Below are positions 14,147 to 24,984 of a stretch of 64,000 bases of DNA, one piece after another (the stretch's first letter is position 1; every line of letters begins with the position of its first letter). A program made the position numbers and the translations under genes. The stretch spans positions 26,680 to 90,679 of the forward strand of contig RWJK01001695.1 of the NCBI GenBank assembly GCA_004335835.1, read 5' to 3'. The stretch comes from Scenedesmus sp. ARA3 (taxonomy: Eukaryota; Chlorophyta; Chlorophyceae; Sphaeropleales; Scenedesmaceae). The notes beneath the pieces are model-generated. The model saw only the letters and a list, made by a program, of their open reading frames with translations, was not told the origin of the DNA and ran no database searches.

Positions 14147-15138
14147 CGCGCTCGATGATATGCTAATAGCACATGAAATGTTTTAGAGATGTCACCGCGG
14201 CAGACTGCTGCATTTTCCGATGACTGCTGAACTGTCGGTTTGTATTGGGAGGCGCGACACACTTGTAAATGTGGTGCCCAGACTCTTTCAAATGAACTTT
14301 AAAGTACACTTTGAAGAGTCTAGCGTGATAACATGGCTTGAATGAGGAGGTGTCATTGTGGTGGTTGAGGGCTCTGCAGTGCAGGATGGAATTCTGCCTG
14401 CAAACATTTCGAGCGGTTCTGTGGCCACATTTCTGCGGTGAACCAATCTGAACTGAAAAGTTACGATGGTGGTCAGTGTGTACCTGCTGATGGTGCTGCC
14501 ACTTGGACATGTGCCAACATGGCATCATGATGATGCCCTTGACTGTGAAAGCACTGCAGTAACCTTAACGGGCTGTATATAACATGGTTGGAAACTTGAT
14601 CTATCACCAAGTTACAAGTGTATCGCACACCTTTACAGGGAATTGGTTTATTGTAGGTGCAACAGCTGTGCCAGCACGGCAAGTCACCCAATGTTTGCCA
14701 TCAGAGGCTAGCCGAGGCAGCGATGCCATAATCAGAGAAAACCTTGATCAACCAATCTTTAAGTTCAATCGATGATTTGTGCGTAGAGCACAGAACAACA
14801 GAAAATGAAGTGTATCCTGTACATGACATATGTAGGGTTGTCAGTACACCAAGTGCAGCCGAAGAGGGGCTTAGCGTAGTGCGCTGCAGCACTTTACAAA
14901 CTGTGTCAAGAGCTGCTAACAAACGGTGTCCAAGCCATCCAGCAGACCGCACCGGCGGCACCTACCGAAAGCCTGCCGAGGGCAACTCAGCGCAACACGG
15001 CGCTAGGTTCATGTCCAAGCGTTCAGCAGAAGACATTGAGCTCCCAGCTGAAACTGGGTGAGTTGCAAGCGAGCTAGCAGCACAGCTACTGTCCTGTAAC
15101 AGGTCAAGCCTGCTGCAGTGAGAAGCACCACCCAGCCT
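14147..15138. promoter_or_regulatory. Divergent intergenic region between ABCG and TruB genes
   Basis: The transporter starts leftwards at 14146 and the TruB gene rightwards near 15139, so both promoters should lie in this 1-kb interval. A TATATAA-like stretch at 14576-14582 is the only obvious core-promoter candidate, but it is over 500 bases from the TruB start. A possible 5' leader intron may end with a CAG acceptor at 15174, with a GTGAGT donor near 15059. No factor-binding site can be assigned. Confidence 0.35.
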
Positions 15139-15840
15139 ATGCTCAAGCATTGCTCTCGCCTGTCTGCCTTGCAGCTCTGGTGGATGCTACTGAACAGCTG
15201 CAGAACGAGACTTATCATGCAGATGCAGCCCCTGCGCGCCTTGCGCTCTGCAGCCAGGAGCAGCAGCAGCAGCAGCAGCAGCGCCAGGTCACCCCTGCTG
15301 TGCACAGCTTCTCAAGCTGCAGCTAGGGCCCTCAAACAGGACACACACAGACCCACAGCAGCACTGTGTTGCCGGCAGTCACCGCACCTCACTGCTGCAC
15401 TGCATCTACCTGCTGCTGCCGCCTCGCATGCCAGGGAGCGATCTGTGCGTGCAAAAGCAACACCCCAAGCAGACGCAGCAGGCCAGCAAGATGAACTTGC
15501 AGCCCTGTACAGTGATGCAGCACCAACACCAGCTAGCAAAGATTCACCACAGCCTGGGCAAGCAGCAGCAGCAGCTGCTGCAGCAGCTGAGGAGGATCTG
15601 TTAGATGCATTGTACGGGGCAGAAGATGCAGCACCCAGCAGCAGGACAGAGCCTGATGCTGCAGCAGCAGTGCCAGCAGCTGTCGAGGACGTGCTAGATG
15701 AACTGTATGAAGCCGCAGCAGCAGGAGCAAACAGCAGGGAGTTTGGCCGCAGCACTGCTGCCCCTGGAATAGCGGCAGCAGCAGCTGCAGATGACACTGC
15801 AGAAGCAGCTCCTGTCGGCCAGGATAGCTGCAGCAAACCC

Positions 15841-15879
<39 letters not shown>

Positions 15880-18800
15880 GGCAGCCCAACTGCTAGTGGC
15901 GGCAGCGGAGGCGGCAGCGGCAGGGTTCCACCTACGCATGTGGTTGCACCTGACCTGCCGGCAGACTTGGATGTGTTTGACAATGCAGTGCTGCTGGTGG
16001 ATAAGCCGCTAACATGGACCTCATTTGACGCCTGCAATGCCATCAAGGGCGCAATGAAGCGGCTGGGTGTAAAAAAGGTACACAAAAGGCACTGCTGCAT
16101 GCAGCACGAGCGACATGTGCATTGCGGGCGGCATTGATGTTCCTGCAAGTGTTCCTGCCAGTCATGCTGCGAACATTTTACTTGCATGAGATTGACCAGG
16201 GTCTGCAGCAAAGCAGCTGAAGTAACATGCCAGCTACATGCGGTGAAAAAGGTACCAGCAGTGCACAACCCAGGTTACCAGCCCCTGTTGGAGTATGTAC
16301 AGACAATGCACCCTGCTGCTGCTGCTGCAGGTGGGCCATGCTGGGACCCTGGACCCTGCAGCCACAGGCCTACTCATCATCTGCACAGGTGCGGCTGGCA
16401 TAACTGTCACAGCCAGAACAGTTACTTCCGCTTAGCAGCAGAGGCCACACAATCATGCAATGATACCTATCAAGCAGGCACAACAGCACCATGCTTGCAT
16501 GCGCTGGTTTTACTAGGGCCTTTCTTTTGTTTCCATCCTCCTATGCAGGAGATCTACCTAGGTTATGCTGAGGTAGCTATGTTTATGAAAGTAGCAGTAA
16601 ACTACAAAACCGGTACATGCCTGCAGGTCTTGGCACCAAGTCCATTGAGGGATTTATGGCTGCGCACAAGGAGTACAGCGGCACACTCAAGCTGGGCTAC
16701 AGTGCAAACAACTGACTAAAAGCAATACACTTGTAACAATTGCCTGCAGGTCTTGGCACCAAGTCGATTGAGGGCTTCATGGCAGCGCACAAGGAATACA
16801 GCGGCACACTCAAACTGGGCGAGGGCACGCCCAGCCTGGACGCGGAGCTGGAAGTGAATGAGCGGCTGCCCTGGGAGCACATCACAGGTGTGGCACGGCC
16901 GAATGCAGTGCGTGTGAAAGCGTTGTACACTGATGGATACAATGGCAAGATGTATCGCCGACCAGCAACGTACAGGTGCGCCCATGTTCAGCGTGCTGTT
17001 TGGCGTCATTGCTTGATGTCTTGCTGTGTCTCCTCTTGCATATGAGCAGCTAGTTCAAGCATCAGAAAGCCGACTGGCGCCATCACAGCCGCTTTGGGTG
17101 CCTGGTGATTTGCCTCCTTGAATCTTCTTCTGTGCAGATGAGCAGCTTGTTGAGGCAGCAAAGAAGCTGACTGGCGATATCGAGCAGGTGGCCCCATGTT
17201 CAGCGCGCGGCACCACCAGGGCCAGCGCCTGCACGAGCTGATCGGAGCTCGTGTCACGCTTGTTGCCTGCTGTTGCCGCTCTCTTTTGCAGGTGATCGGC
17301 TTGCGCAAGCTGGCACGTCGCAGATTCACGACACTGAACAGCTGCCGCTGTAACCTTTTTGCCAATGTGCCGCATGCTTCCTGCAGACGAGCAGCTGGTT
17401 GAGGCAGCCAAGAAGCTGACGGGTGACATCGAACAGGTGCCGCCCATGTTCAGCGCGCTGCACCACCAGGGCCAGTGCCTGCACGAGCTGGTCCGCGCTC
17501 ACGTCACGCCTCTCACCTGCTGTTGCTGCTCTCTTTTGCAGGTGATCGGCTTACGCAAGCAGCCACGTAACACAATCTCACGACACCGCATAGCTGCCTA
17601 TGCAACCCTTTCGCCCCGCTGTCGCATGCTTCCTGCAGATGAGCAGCTGGTGGAGGCAGCCAAGAAGCTGACGGGCGACATTGAGCATGTGCCGCCCATG
17701 TTCAGCGAGCTGCATAACCTCACAGCCTGCCGTCGTACTGTGTGTCGCTTGTCTGCTGCGGTTGTTTACGCAGATGAGCAGCTTGTTGAGGCAGCCAAGA
17801 AGCTGACGGGTGACATCGAGCAGGTGCCGCCCATGTTCAGCGCGCTGCACCACCAGGGCCAGCGCCTGCACGAGCTGGCGCGTGCTGGCGTGACTGTGGA
17901 GCGGCCTGCTCGGCCAGTCACCATCACACGCTTCGACGTGCACAGGTAAACACATCTGTCATGCGCACATGTCGCGTATTTGCCAAAATTCAAGCGTATC
18001 GATCACTCAAGACGTTGGCGTTTGAATTTGCACCACCGGCACCAATAGCTGAGTATCTTTGGCCCTGATGCCTCCTGACACGTCTGAAGCTACCATACCA
18101 TATAAAGCTGCAGGGACCCGGTCGACCGCCAGCTGGTGCACTTTTGTGTGGGCTGCACCAAAGGCACCTACATCCGCACCCTGGCACCCCCTAACACACA
18201 CAACGCTGTTCACTCTTGGTTTGCTGCTGCAGGGACCCAGCCGACCGCCAGCTGGTGCACTTTTACGTGGGCTGCACCAAGGGCACCTACATCCGCACCG
18301 AGGACCGTTCCAATGCCTGCTAACGTACATACCTTCATTTGCTTTGTTGTATCCTGCCGCAGGGACCCGGCCGACCGCCAGCTGGTGCACTTTTATGTGG
18401 GCTGCACCAAGGGCACCTACATCCGCACCCTGGCGCCCCCTACCACACACCAAACTGTTCACTTCATCCCTTATTGCGGCAGGGAAGGGACTCAGTCGAC
18501 CGCCAGCTGATGCGTATGTGCATACGCAGGCTGCACCAAGGATATCAATAAATTTGCGTACCACTCCAGTGCCTCTTAACACATGCAACTCCATGCATGC
18601 ACTGCTGCAGGGATGCAAGCGACCGCCAGCTTGTGCACTTTTACGTGGGCTGCACCAAGGGCACCTACATCCGCACGCTGGGCCATGACCTGGCCACATC
18701 ACTCGGCACCACAGGCCACCTGGTGGCACTGCGGAGAGAGGCGATTGGAGAGGCACGGGTTGATGTGGCGTGGGATGTGCAGGTGCTGGTGGACAAGCTG

Positions 18801-19810
18801 TTTGCTGCCATCAGGTGAGCCTGATTTGGGATGGGACGACATGTGGGGTCGCATTTAAGATGGATTTGAAGATGTGATTTAGGGTCTGGTCATGACCTGG
18901 CCACCTCACTGGGCACCACAGGCCACCTTGTTGCACTGCGGCGAGAGGCAATTGGAGAAGCCAGGGTTGATGTGGCATGGGACGTGCAGGTGCTGGTGGA
19001 CAAGCTGTTTGCTGCCATCAGGTGAGCCTGATTTGGGATGGGATGACATGTGGGGTCGCATTTAAGATGGATTTGAAGATGTGATTTAGGGTCTGGTCAT
19101 GACCCGGCCACCTCACTGGGCACCACAGGCCACCTTGTTGCACTGCGGCGAGAGGCAATTGGAGAAGCCAGGGTTGATGTGGCATGGGACGTGCAAGTGC
19201 TGGTGGACAAGCTCTTTGCTGCTATCAGGTGAGCCCTGGTTTGGGATGGGATGGCATATAGCGGTGGCTTTTTTACATGATGAATTTGGCATTGAAGACA
19301 CTGCGGAGAGAGGCGATTGAAGAGGCCAGGGTTGATGTGGCGTGGGATGTGCAGGTGCTGGTGGACAAGCTCTTGATATAGGATAGGTCTTGCATGATGT
19401 TAAAAAAGCAGCATCAACTCGTTGCCTGATGAGCGGGTCAGGAGCAAGTACTCACAATCATTGGTTTTGGGGTTGCCGAGCGGGACAGCAGCATGCACGT
19501 GCAAGCACCCAGGTGAATCTTAGACCACATGACTGCAAAATAGTGCATGTGTTCACGTCTTTTGTGGTCCTTATGTTCTGCCTGCAGGGAGAAGCAGGGC
19601 GGGACAGAAGAGGATTTTAAGCCGTGGCAGCCCAGGGGAGTCTACAACAAGCGGCCACGCAACAACAAGGGCAGAGCACGCGGCAAGGGCAAGCAGCAGC
19701 AGCAGCAGCAGGATACAGCAGATGCGCCGGCAGCAGCGGGGCAATCGGCAGCAGCAGAGCAACCAGCAGCAGCAGAGCAGCCGGCAGCAGCAGAGCAGCC
19801 GGCAGCTTGA
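15139..19810 (+). CDS. TRUB: TruB-family tRNA pseudouridine synthase with N- and C-terminal extensions
   Basis: Isomerises uridine to pseudouridine in RNA, classically U55 of the tRNA T-loop. Exons: 15139-16077, 16331-16388, 16750-16887, 17774-17945, 18611-18814, 19588-19810; all GT-AG and in frame, about 577 aa. Family motifs are [14 protein letters not shown], then [12 protein letters not shown] with the catalytic Asp near residue 321, [18 protein letters not shown], and the C-terminal [15 protein letters not shown]. The ~290-residue N-terminal part is Ala/Ser/Gln-rich and starts like an organelle transit peptide, so plastid or mitochondrial action is inferred. The tail is basic, then Gln/Ala-rich with AAAEQP repeats. 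The frame is open back to a GTG at 15118. ATGs at 15139, 15184 and 15217 are all possible; 15217 gives the most transit-peptide-like start, and 15139 is simply the first. Exons 3, 4 and 5 each have intronic echoes. Confidence 0.9.
15844..15878 (+). repeat. CAG run encoding poly-Gln in the TruB N-terminal extension
   Basis: About eleven consecutive CAG codons encode a glutamine tract just before the conserved synthase domain. It is one of many triplet runs in the window and likely varies in length between strains. Confidence 0.85.
16621..16703 (+). repeat. Acceptor-edge echo of TruB exon 3
   Basis: An earlier copy of exon 3's first ~75 bases with its CTGCAG acceptor lies about 125 bases upstream of the true exon at 16750. 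It still encodes [18 protein letters not shown] with only silent-looking changes, then diverges after KLG and lacks the rest of the exon. Confidence 0.85.
17138..17715 (+). repeat. Three acceptor-edge echoes of TruB exon 4
   Basis: Copies beginning at about 17139, 17387 and 17638 repeat the start of exon 4 (true copy 17774), encoding [15 protein letters not shown] and, in the first two, continuing through HHQGQ.LHEL. The first has a one-base loss after GDIEQ that shifts its frame. The third diverges after MFSELHN. Intervening intron sequence, including a CTCTTTTGCAGGTGATCGG block, is duplicated with them (17280 and 17533). Confidence 0.88.
18104..18540 (+). repeat. Four acceptor-edge echoes of TruB exon 5
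   Basis: Copies at about 18113-18190, 18233-18303, 18361-18432 and 18483-18535 repeat the first part of exon 5 (true copy 18611), encoding [22 protein letters not shown]. The first three keep an AG acceptor and an open frame; the fourth is degraded, with a stop. Each is followed by unrelated or diverged sequence instead of the GHDLATSLG continuation. Confidence 0.88.
18883..19376 (+). repeat. 207-bp tandem echoes of the TruB exon 5 donor edge
   Basis: The 3' half of exon 5 plus about 70 bases of intron recurs with a 207-base period: the GTGAGC donor occurs at 18815, 19022 and 19229. A fourth, truncated copy at about 19300-19376 has lost its donor. All three donors look usable, and copies 2 and 3 are nearly identical, so this array is younger than most other echoes in the window. 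Confidence 0.9.
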
Positions 19811-20310
19811 GCACCCAGGTGTGTATCATCTGCAGTGTGGCAGTAGCTTATTGGATTAGGGCACTCGACAGCGCTATCTTATGGTGTGCCTGCAATGCTT
19901 AAAAGCAAGAAAGCCACAGTGGTACTGGGGTTGGCTGACGCGCTGTGCCTAGTGTGCTGGAAGGCATCCCACAGCACCTGGGTGTGTCAGTTATGTCACT
20001 GGTGTCGTGGCGTAACCGCCTTGCTTGAACAGTAGTGTACGGGCTGGCTACGCTCTGCATCATCGTCAGGGCTGTATGTATTCAAGCACCGTATAGAAAT
20101 CGCTTTTGCCACAGTTGCATGTTCAAGACGGCGGGCATTGGTGCCAGAACCCTGTTGCCAGGTCACCCACTCCAAGGGTGCCACCTTACTTCTGGGTGAC
20201 ATGTGCTGCACATTGACAATCTTTTGGAACGACCAGAACAGTATTACGTCGAAAACCACAACCGTATCAGCTGATGCAAGACTGCACTCAGAATTAAACT
20301 GCAACAGAAC
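19811..20310. other. Intergenic region, TruB 3' end to FBPase start
   Basis: About 500 bases between two genes on the same strand. It must hold the TruB 3' untranslated region and the FBPase promoter. I see no convincing TATA box, no TGTAA polyadenylation signal and no RNA gene. Confidence 0.5.
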
Positions 20311-21931
20311 ATGGCATTGCTGGGATTGCGTTCTAGCTCCTCTCAATCAGCAGCAACGTCCGCGCATTGCTCTCGATCTCAACTATCAGTAGTAATCGGA
20401 CATTGCACAACGCTGAAAGGCACTGTAGCAGCAGCTAGGCCTAGGGTGCAGCAGCTACAGCAGAGACGCAGCATGTACTGTGCTGCTACTGCACAAGAAG
20501 CACAGAACACACCTGGAGCTGCACCCTTAGACCTCACTGGATTTGTGGCAGCCAATGCACCAGCAGGTGGGCGTGCAGCAAGCTGCGGCTGGGAGCCCTT
20601 TTGTGGGTTGGCGTGCATGCACTGCGCAGCACAGAAGCAGCAGCATGTACAACACGAAAGCTGCAGCTGCGTTGCACAGCACAAGTTACCATGGAGAGGA
20701 GACCAAAAAACCTCTCAAAGACGCAGAGTCTCAACAGGCAACATGATATTTTACATGCACACATGCTTGCACAAAGGGCACTGTCAGCCTGGCATGCACA
20801 GCAGGCTGTGCCCACCGGCATCGGCCCACTGCCCACTACACATCACATACGCAAACCTGCGCGTCCTTTTGCACCACAAGCCAGCAGCAGCTCATGAGCG
20901 ACATAGCTGCACGCGCAGCACTTTCTCAGCAATGCAGCCGCTCTGCTCATGCATCCTGATACACAGAGTCAGCCCAGAGCCTGGCGCTGTTGCTGTCCAG
21001 CATTGCTGCATATGCTGCAGCAACATTGCAATGTGGCTGCTGCCATTTGCAGAGTCTTTTCAGAGCCTGCTGCTGGCCAGCGGTGCATGTGATGCTGCAT
21101 TCATGTATTCGTTGCTGCTGCGGTCTGCAGATTCTGCTCAGAGCCTGGCGCTGCTACTGTCAAGCGTGGCAGTGGCAGTCAAGCAGATAGCCGGCAAGGT
21201 GTCCCGTGCTGGCCTGGAGGGCTTGTTTGGGGTGGCAGAGCAGCAGGGCGGCGGCAGCGGCGACACACAGAAGAAGCTTGACGTTGTTGCGGTGAGCTAG
21301 CAGCGATCGCTAGGCGACCTTGCTGTGGAGTAGAAGCTGAGTAATGTTTTCTGCCTGTGCTTGCTTGCCTCAAGCTTAAGCATGCATGTACAGCAATTGC
21401 ATGCGGTGCTGTCAGCTGCATCTGGCATTTCTGAACCTGGCCTGCTGGCCTAGAGGGCTTGTTTGAGGTGGCGGAGCAGCAGGGCGGCGGCAGCGGCGAC
21501 ACACAGAAGAAGCTAGACGTCGTTGCGGTGAGCGGGCAAATGAAGCAAGAATGCAAGGATAGTTTGCTGCATGTGTTACCTTGCTTGCTAGTAACAGTGT
21601 GGGCTTTGAGCATGTGGTGCTGTCAGCCGCATGAATGCTGGCTTGGTGACCCAACAGACTGGCTTGCAGCTACGCAGTGCACGTAGTGTGGCGACACCAG
21701 CGCTGTCAGCATCGCGCTGACAATGCTGCATACACCGAACTATAACCAGGCAACCCTGCGTGCCTTAACAAGCATGCTGCGTGAAAGAGTGTATGTAAGG
21801 TCAAACAGCGCTGCTATTCTGTAATTGTGTTTGCTGCAGAATGACATAATGAAAGCAGTGCTCTCAGCCAACCCTCAGGTGGCAGTGCTGGCCAGTGAGG
21901 AAGATGACGAGGCAATGCTGTGCAGCAGAGG

Positions 21932-21969
<38 letters not shown>

Positions 21970-22241
21970 GCGGCGGTTATGTTGTTGTGTTTGACCCGCT
22001 AGATGGCAGCAGGAACATTGACGCAGCCATTCCCACAGGTATGCAGCAGAAACACCAGTACCGCAGTGCTACAGTGTTAATATTTTAGTGAAACACAAAC
22101 AAAGCTGCTGCAGCAGCAAGAAAGAGAATTGCCAGCAGCAAGAAATGCCAGCAGCCTTACCACATACAATCTTGACAGAGCATCTTGATCAGTTGCTTGT
22201 GGAGTCGCCCCTGTTGTCATGCATTGATCCCTGATTTTTAA

Positions 22242-22275
<34 letters not shown>

Positions 22276-24857
22276 TGGCCGCTGCCCAGGCACCATCTTT
22301 GGCGTCTACAAGAGCCTAGCAGCTGCAGGCAATGACAAGCTGGATGCAACAGCAGCAGCGCTGCAGCCCGGCACTGAGCTCGTGGCTGCCGGCTATGCGC
22401 TGTACTCCTCCGCTACAATGCTGGTGATCTCCACTGGCCAGGTGAGCATGGTTTCTACAATGAAGGAAGAAATGAATGTTGCTGCTGGTGTCAGTGCATG
22501 ACATGGTCGCAGGCTATATGCTGTACTCTTCAGCCACCATGCTGGTCATCTCCACGGGGCACGTGAGCATGCTGGCTTGAGGCTGTCTGCTGCAGCCTCC
22601 TGTGATAAAGGGCAGTTTTGTCTGCATCACATGGTTGCCCAGCTCTGCGCTGCGTTCCTCAGCCACCATGCTGGTCATCTCCACAGGGCAGGTGAGCATG
22701 CTGGCTTGACAAATACTCGACCTGAGGCAGGTTGCATTCATTGCAGAATGCACTGTACCCTTTGTGCCTTCTTCACATGGCTGCCCAGCCTTCATCACAT
22801 GGCTGCCCAGCCTTCATCACATGGCTGCCCAGCCTTCNNNNNNNNNNNNNNNNNNNNNNNNNNNNNNNNNNNNNNNNNNNNNNNNNNNNNNNNNNNNNNN
22901 NNNNNNNNNNNNNNNNNNNNNNNNNNNNNNNNNNNNNNNNNNNNNNNNTCACATGGCTGCCCAGCCTTCTTCACATGGCTGCCCAGCCTTCTTCACATGG
23001 CTGCCCAGCCTTCATCACATGGCTGCCCAGCCTAGGCTGCTAGGCCTGTGAGCTGTACTCAGCCACCACGGGGCAAGTGACCATGCAGCTTGATGCAGTC
23101 TTTTGCAATCTGCTTGGAAGTGCTTTCTGTATGGCATGGCTGTACTGCTAAGTACATAAAGGTGTTGTGCATTTGCACCTCCTGCAGCTGCATGTTCAGC
23201 ACCCGCGGCACTGCCTTGGCACCAATGCAAAGCAAACCGTGCTGCAGCCACTCGCCAGATATATCCCTTGCCTAGCTTTGCGATGCCCAGGCGTGCAATC
23301 AAGTTTGCATTATCGTTTTGACAATGCCATGGCACACTGTCATGTTCGTAAACATATGACTGCCAATTACGCCTGCAGGGCACCCACGGGTTCACCCTGG
23401 ACCCCTTGTGTGGCGAGTTCCTGCTTACCCACCCCAACATCAAAATCCCGCAGCGAGGGCAGATCTACAGCGTCAATGACGCACGTTTCCATGACTGGCC
23501 AAAAGGGCTGCAGGCATACATTGAGGCCATACGGCAGGGCAAGGGGCAGAACCCCAAGCAGTACAGTGCCCGCTACATCTGCTCGCTTGTAGGAGACTTC
23601 CACCGGACACTGCTGTATGGAGGTGAGCGGTGTGTTGTGTGCTTAAATGACTTGTTGCTGGGTGCGTTTGCACATCAAGCAGGACAGTGCCCGCTACATC
23701 TGCTCGCTGGTTGGGGACTTCCACCGAACGCTGCTGTACGGAGGTGAGCGGGGCCTTGACTTACATTGGGGTTGGCCGCTTGCATGCTTGGCGTCAGAGT
23801 TTTTGTCTTTGGTCTGCGTGTCGTCATGTTCAAACCGCCGCAAGCGAATGCATGAACCCCGGCTGCCACGTGCGCCTTGTGTACGAGGCCGACCCCCTGC
23901 TGAGCAGGCACGCACTCACCTCTATTGAACTGTTTTAAATGTTCAAATCCCTGCAGGCGTGTGCATGAACCCGCGCTGCCACCTGCGGCTCGTCTATCGG
24001 ACCACACCCTGGCGGCCAGCCGCTGCGTCACTTCCTTGTATTGCCATTGTATTGTTGCAAATTGCTGCAGGCGTGTCCATGAACCCGCGCTGCCACCTGC
24101 GCTTGGTGTATGAGGCCAATCCGCTGGCGCTGCTGTGCGAGCAGCCGCCAAACCGCCGTTTTTTGAAACGTTTTCGAACTTGCAGCCGCAGGTGTGCGCA
24201 TCAATCCCCGGTGCCACCTGTGGTTCGTGTACGAGGCCCACAGCCCCCCGTGGCCGTTGGAACTGCGGATACACTCTTGTATGTTTCTGTTGTTCAGGCG
24301 TGCGCATGAACCCGCGCTGCCACCGGTGCCTTGTCTACGGGGGCCAAACCCCTGCGCAGGGCACGCCCAGCAGCATGCTTGACTTGCATTTGACTTCCTT
24401 TTGAAATGTTTTGCTTGGCTGCAGGCGTGTGCATGAACCCGCGCTGCCACCTTCGCCTCGTGTACGAGGCCAATCCCCTGTCGCTGCTGCGCGAGCTGGC
24501 ATCCGCCTGACTCTATTGAAACGCGGTTAAATTTTCGATCTGCTGCGAGCGTGTGCATGAACGTGTGCCGCTACCTACGGCTCAACTGACTTAAATTGCA
24601 TTTTGTGTTGCATCGCCGCAGGCGTGTGCATGAACCCCCGCTGCCATCTGCGCCTTGTATACGAGGCCAACCCACTGGCGCTGCTGTGCGAGCAGGCTGG
24701 CGGCATCGCCAGCGACGGCAAGCAGCGGCTACGAGACATCAAACCTGCAAAGCTGCACCAGCGGCTGCCGCTGTTCATGGGCAGTCCAGATGACATGACG
24801 GAGCTGATGTCATATGACGATGTGCAGCAGCTGGACGGCAAGACATACACGGTGTGA
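20311..24857 (+). CDS. FBP: Fructose-1,6-bisphosphatase, redox-insensitive chloroplast II type
   Basis: Hydrolyses fructose 1,6-bisphosphate to fructose 6-phosphate. Exons: 20311-20566, 21131-21291, 21840-22038, 22290-22441, 23379-23622, 24622-24857; all GT-AG, in frame, 415 aa. The N-terminal ~60 residues are Ser/Ala/Arg-rich like a transit peptide. Conserved blocks are [28 protein letters not shown] (metal-binding Asp near 191/194), [43 protein letters not shown] and [10 protein letters not shown]. The loop between IFGVY and AAGY has no cysteine, so the thioredoxin-regulated insert of FBPase I is absent. The tail ([32 protein letters not shown]) resembles plant cpFBPase II as I know it. Oddities: an Ala/Gly run before [10 protein letters not shown], and Arg in place of the usual second Ser in DPLDGSSN. 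All copies of exon edges in its introns are echoes, not extra exons of this model. Confidence 0.92.
21443..21535 (+). repeat. Donor-edge echo of FBPase exon 2
   Basis: The end of exon 2 ([12 protein letters not shown] through KKLDVVA plus GTGAGC donor, 21209-21297) is repeated here with only a handful of substitutions. The donor is intact. A weaker acceptor-side relic of the same exon, encoding [10 protein letters not shown], lies at about 20972-21003. Confidence 0.85.
22764..23034 (+). repeat. 22-bp minisatellite containing an assembly gap
   Basis: A 22-base unit built on TCACATGGCTGCCCAGCCTT repeats with exact spacing on both sides of a 111-base run of N (22838-22948). Anchor positions are 22777 and 22799 before the gap and 22953, 22975, 22997 and 23019 after it. 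The unit itself resembles the start of the nearby exon 4 echo (22624-22638). The gap almost certainly hides more units. Confidence 0.9.
22838..22948. other. Assembly gap (111 N)
   Basis: Undetermined bases inside FBPase intron 4. They do not interrupt any predicted exon. Confidence 0.99.
23683..23747 (+). repeat. Donor-edge echo of FBPase exon 5
   Basis: Repeats the last ~60 bases of exon 5 ([20 protein letters not shown] and the GTGAGCGG donor at 23623). The copy ends with the same donor and keeps the reading frame. Confidence 0.88.
23834..24600 (+). repeat. Seven acceptor-edge echoes of FBPase exon 6
   Basis: Copies of the start of exon 6 (true acceptor before 24622) begin at about 23845, 23958, 24070, 24191, 24298, 24426 and 24550. 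Most keep CAG before GCGTG and encode variants of [22 protein letters not shown]. They vary in length and divergence: the second is altered after RLVY, the fourth reads INPRCHLW, and the seventh is strongly decayed. Spacing is 105-130 bases, and the segments between copies also resemble one another. Only the final copy continues into [10 protein letters not shown] and the rest of the enzyme. Confidence 0.92.
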
Positions 24858-24984
24858 GGCGTGAAACTGCAAACTTCTGCGTAGACTACGGCAGCCCTGG
24901 AGTTTGCTGTTCTCGTGGTTCGGGATGGTGGGGGCGTTGCAAAGACATGCGGGAGCTGACGTCATATGAGGCGGCAGCTGGGCA

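Larger units (their letters stand above)
22505..23085 (+). repeat. Three donor-edge echoes of FBPase exon 4
   Basis: The end of exon 4 ([19 protein letters not shown] plus GTGAGCATG) recurs at about 22509-22575, 22640-22704 and, badly degraded, 23048-23085. The first two keep donor-like GTGAGC. The array flanks the minisatellite and assembly gap at 22764-23034, so the true copy number may be higher. Confidence 0.83.

Noticed and set aside
14744..15061. Upstream coding exon for TruB ending MSKRSAEDIELPAETG
   Set aside because: It has a GTGAGT donor, but splicing to the acceptor at 15174 puts the TruB exon out of frame; it may be part of a leader.
15312..16268. Long open frame antisense to TruB exon 1
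   Set aside because: It is the mirror of CAG/GCA-rich coding sequence, which is stop-poor in several frames; the sense frame carries TruB motifs.
20567..21130. FBPase exon 1 read straight through to 21300
   Set aside because: The frame is open by chance across the intron; splicing from 20566 to 21131 joins NAPAD to [11 protein letters not shown] and removes unrelated Cys/His-rich sequence.
22764..23034. Regularly spaced 22-bp repeats suggesting a CRISPR array
   Set aside because: Units abut without spacers and lie in an intron of a eukaryotic gene; it is a minisatellite.
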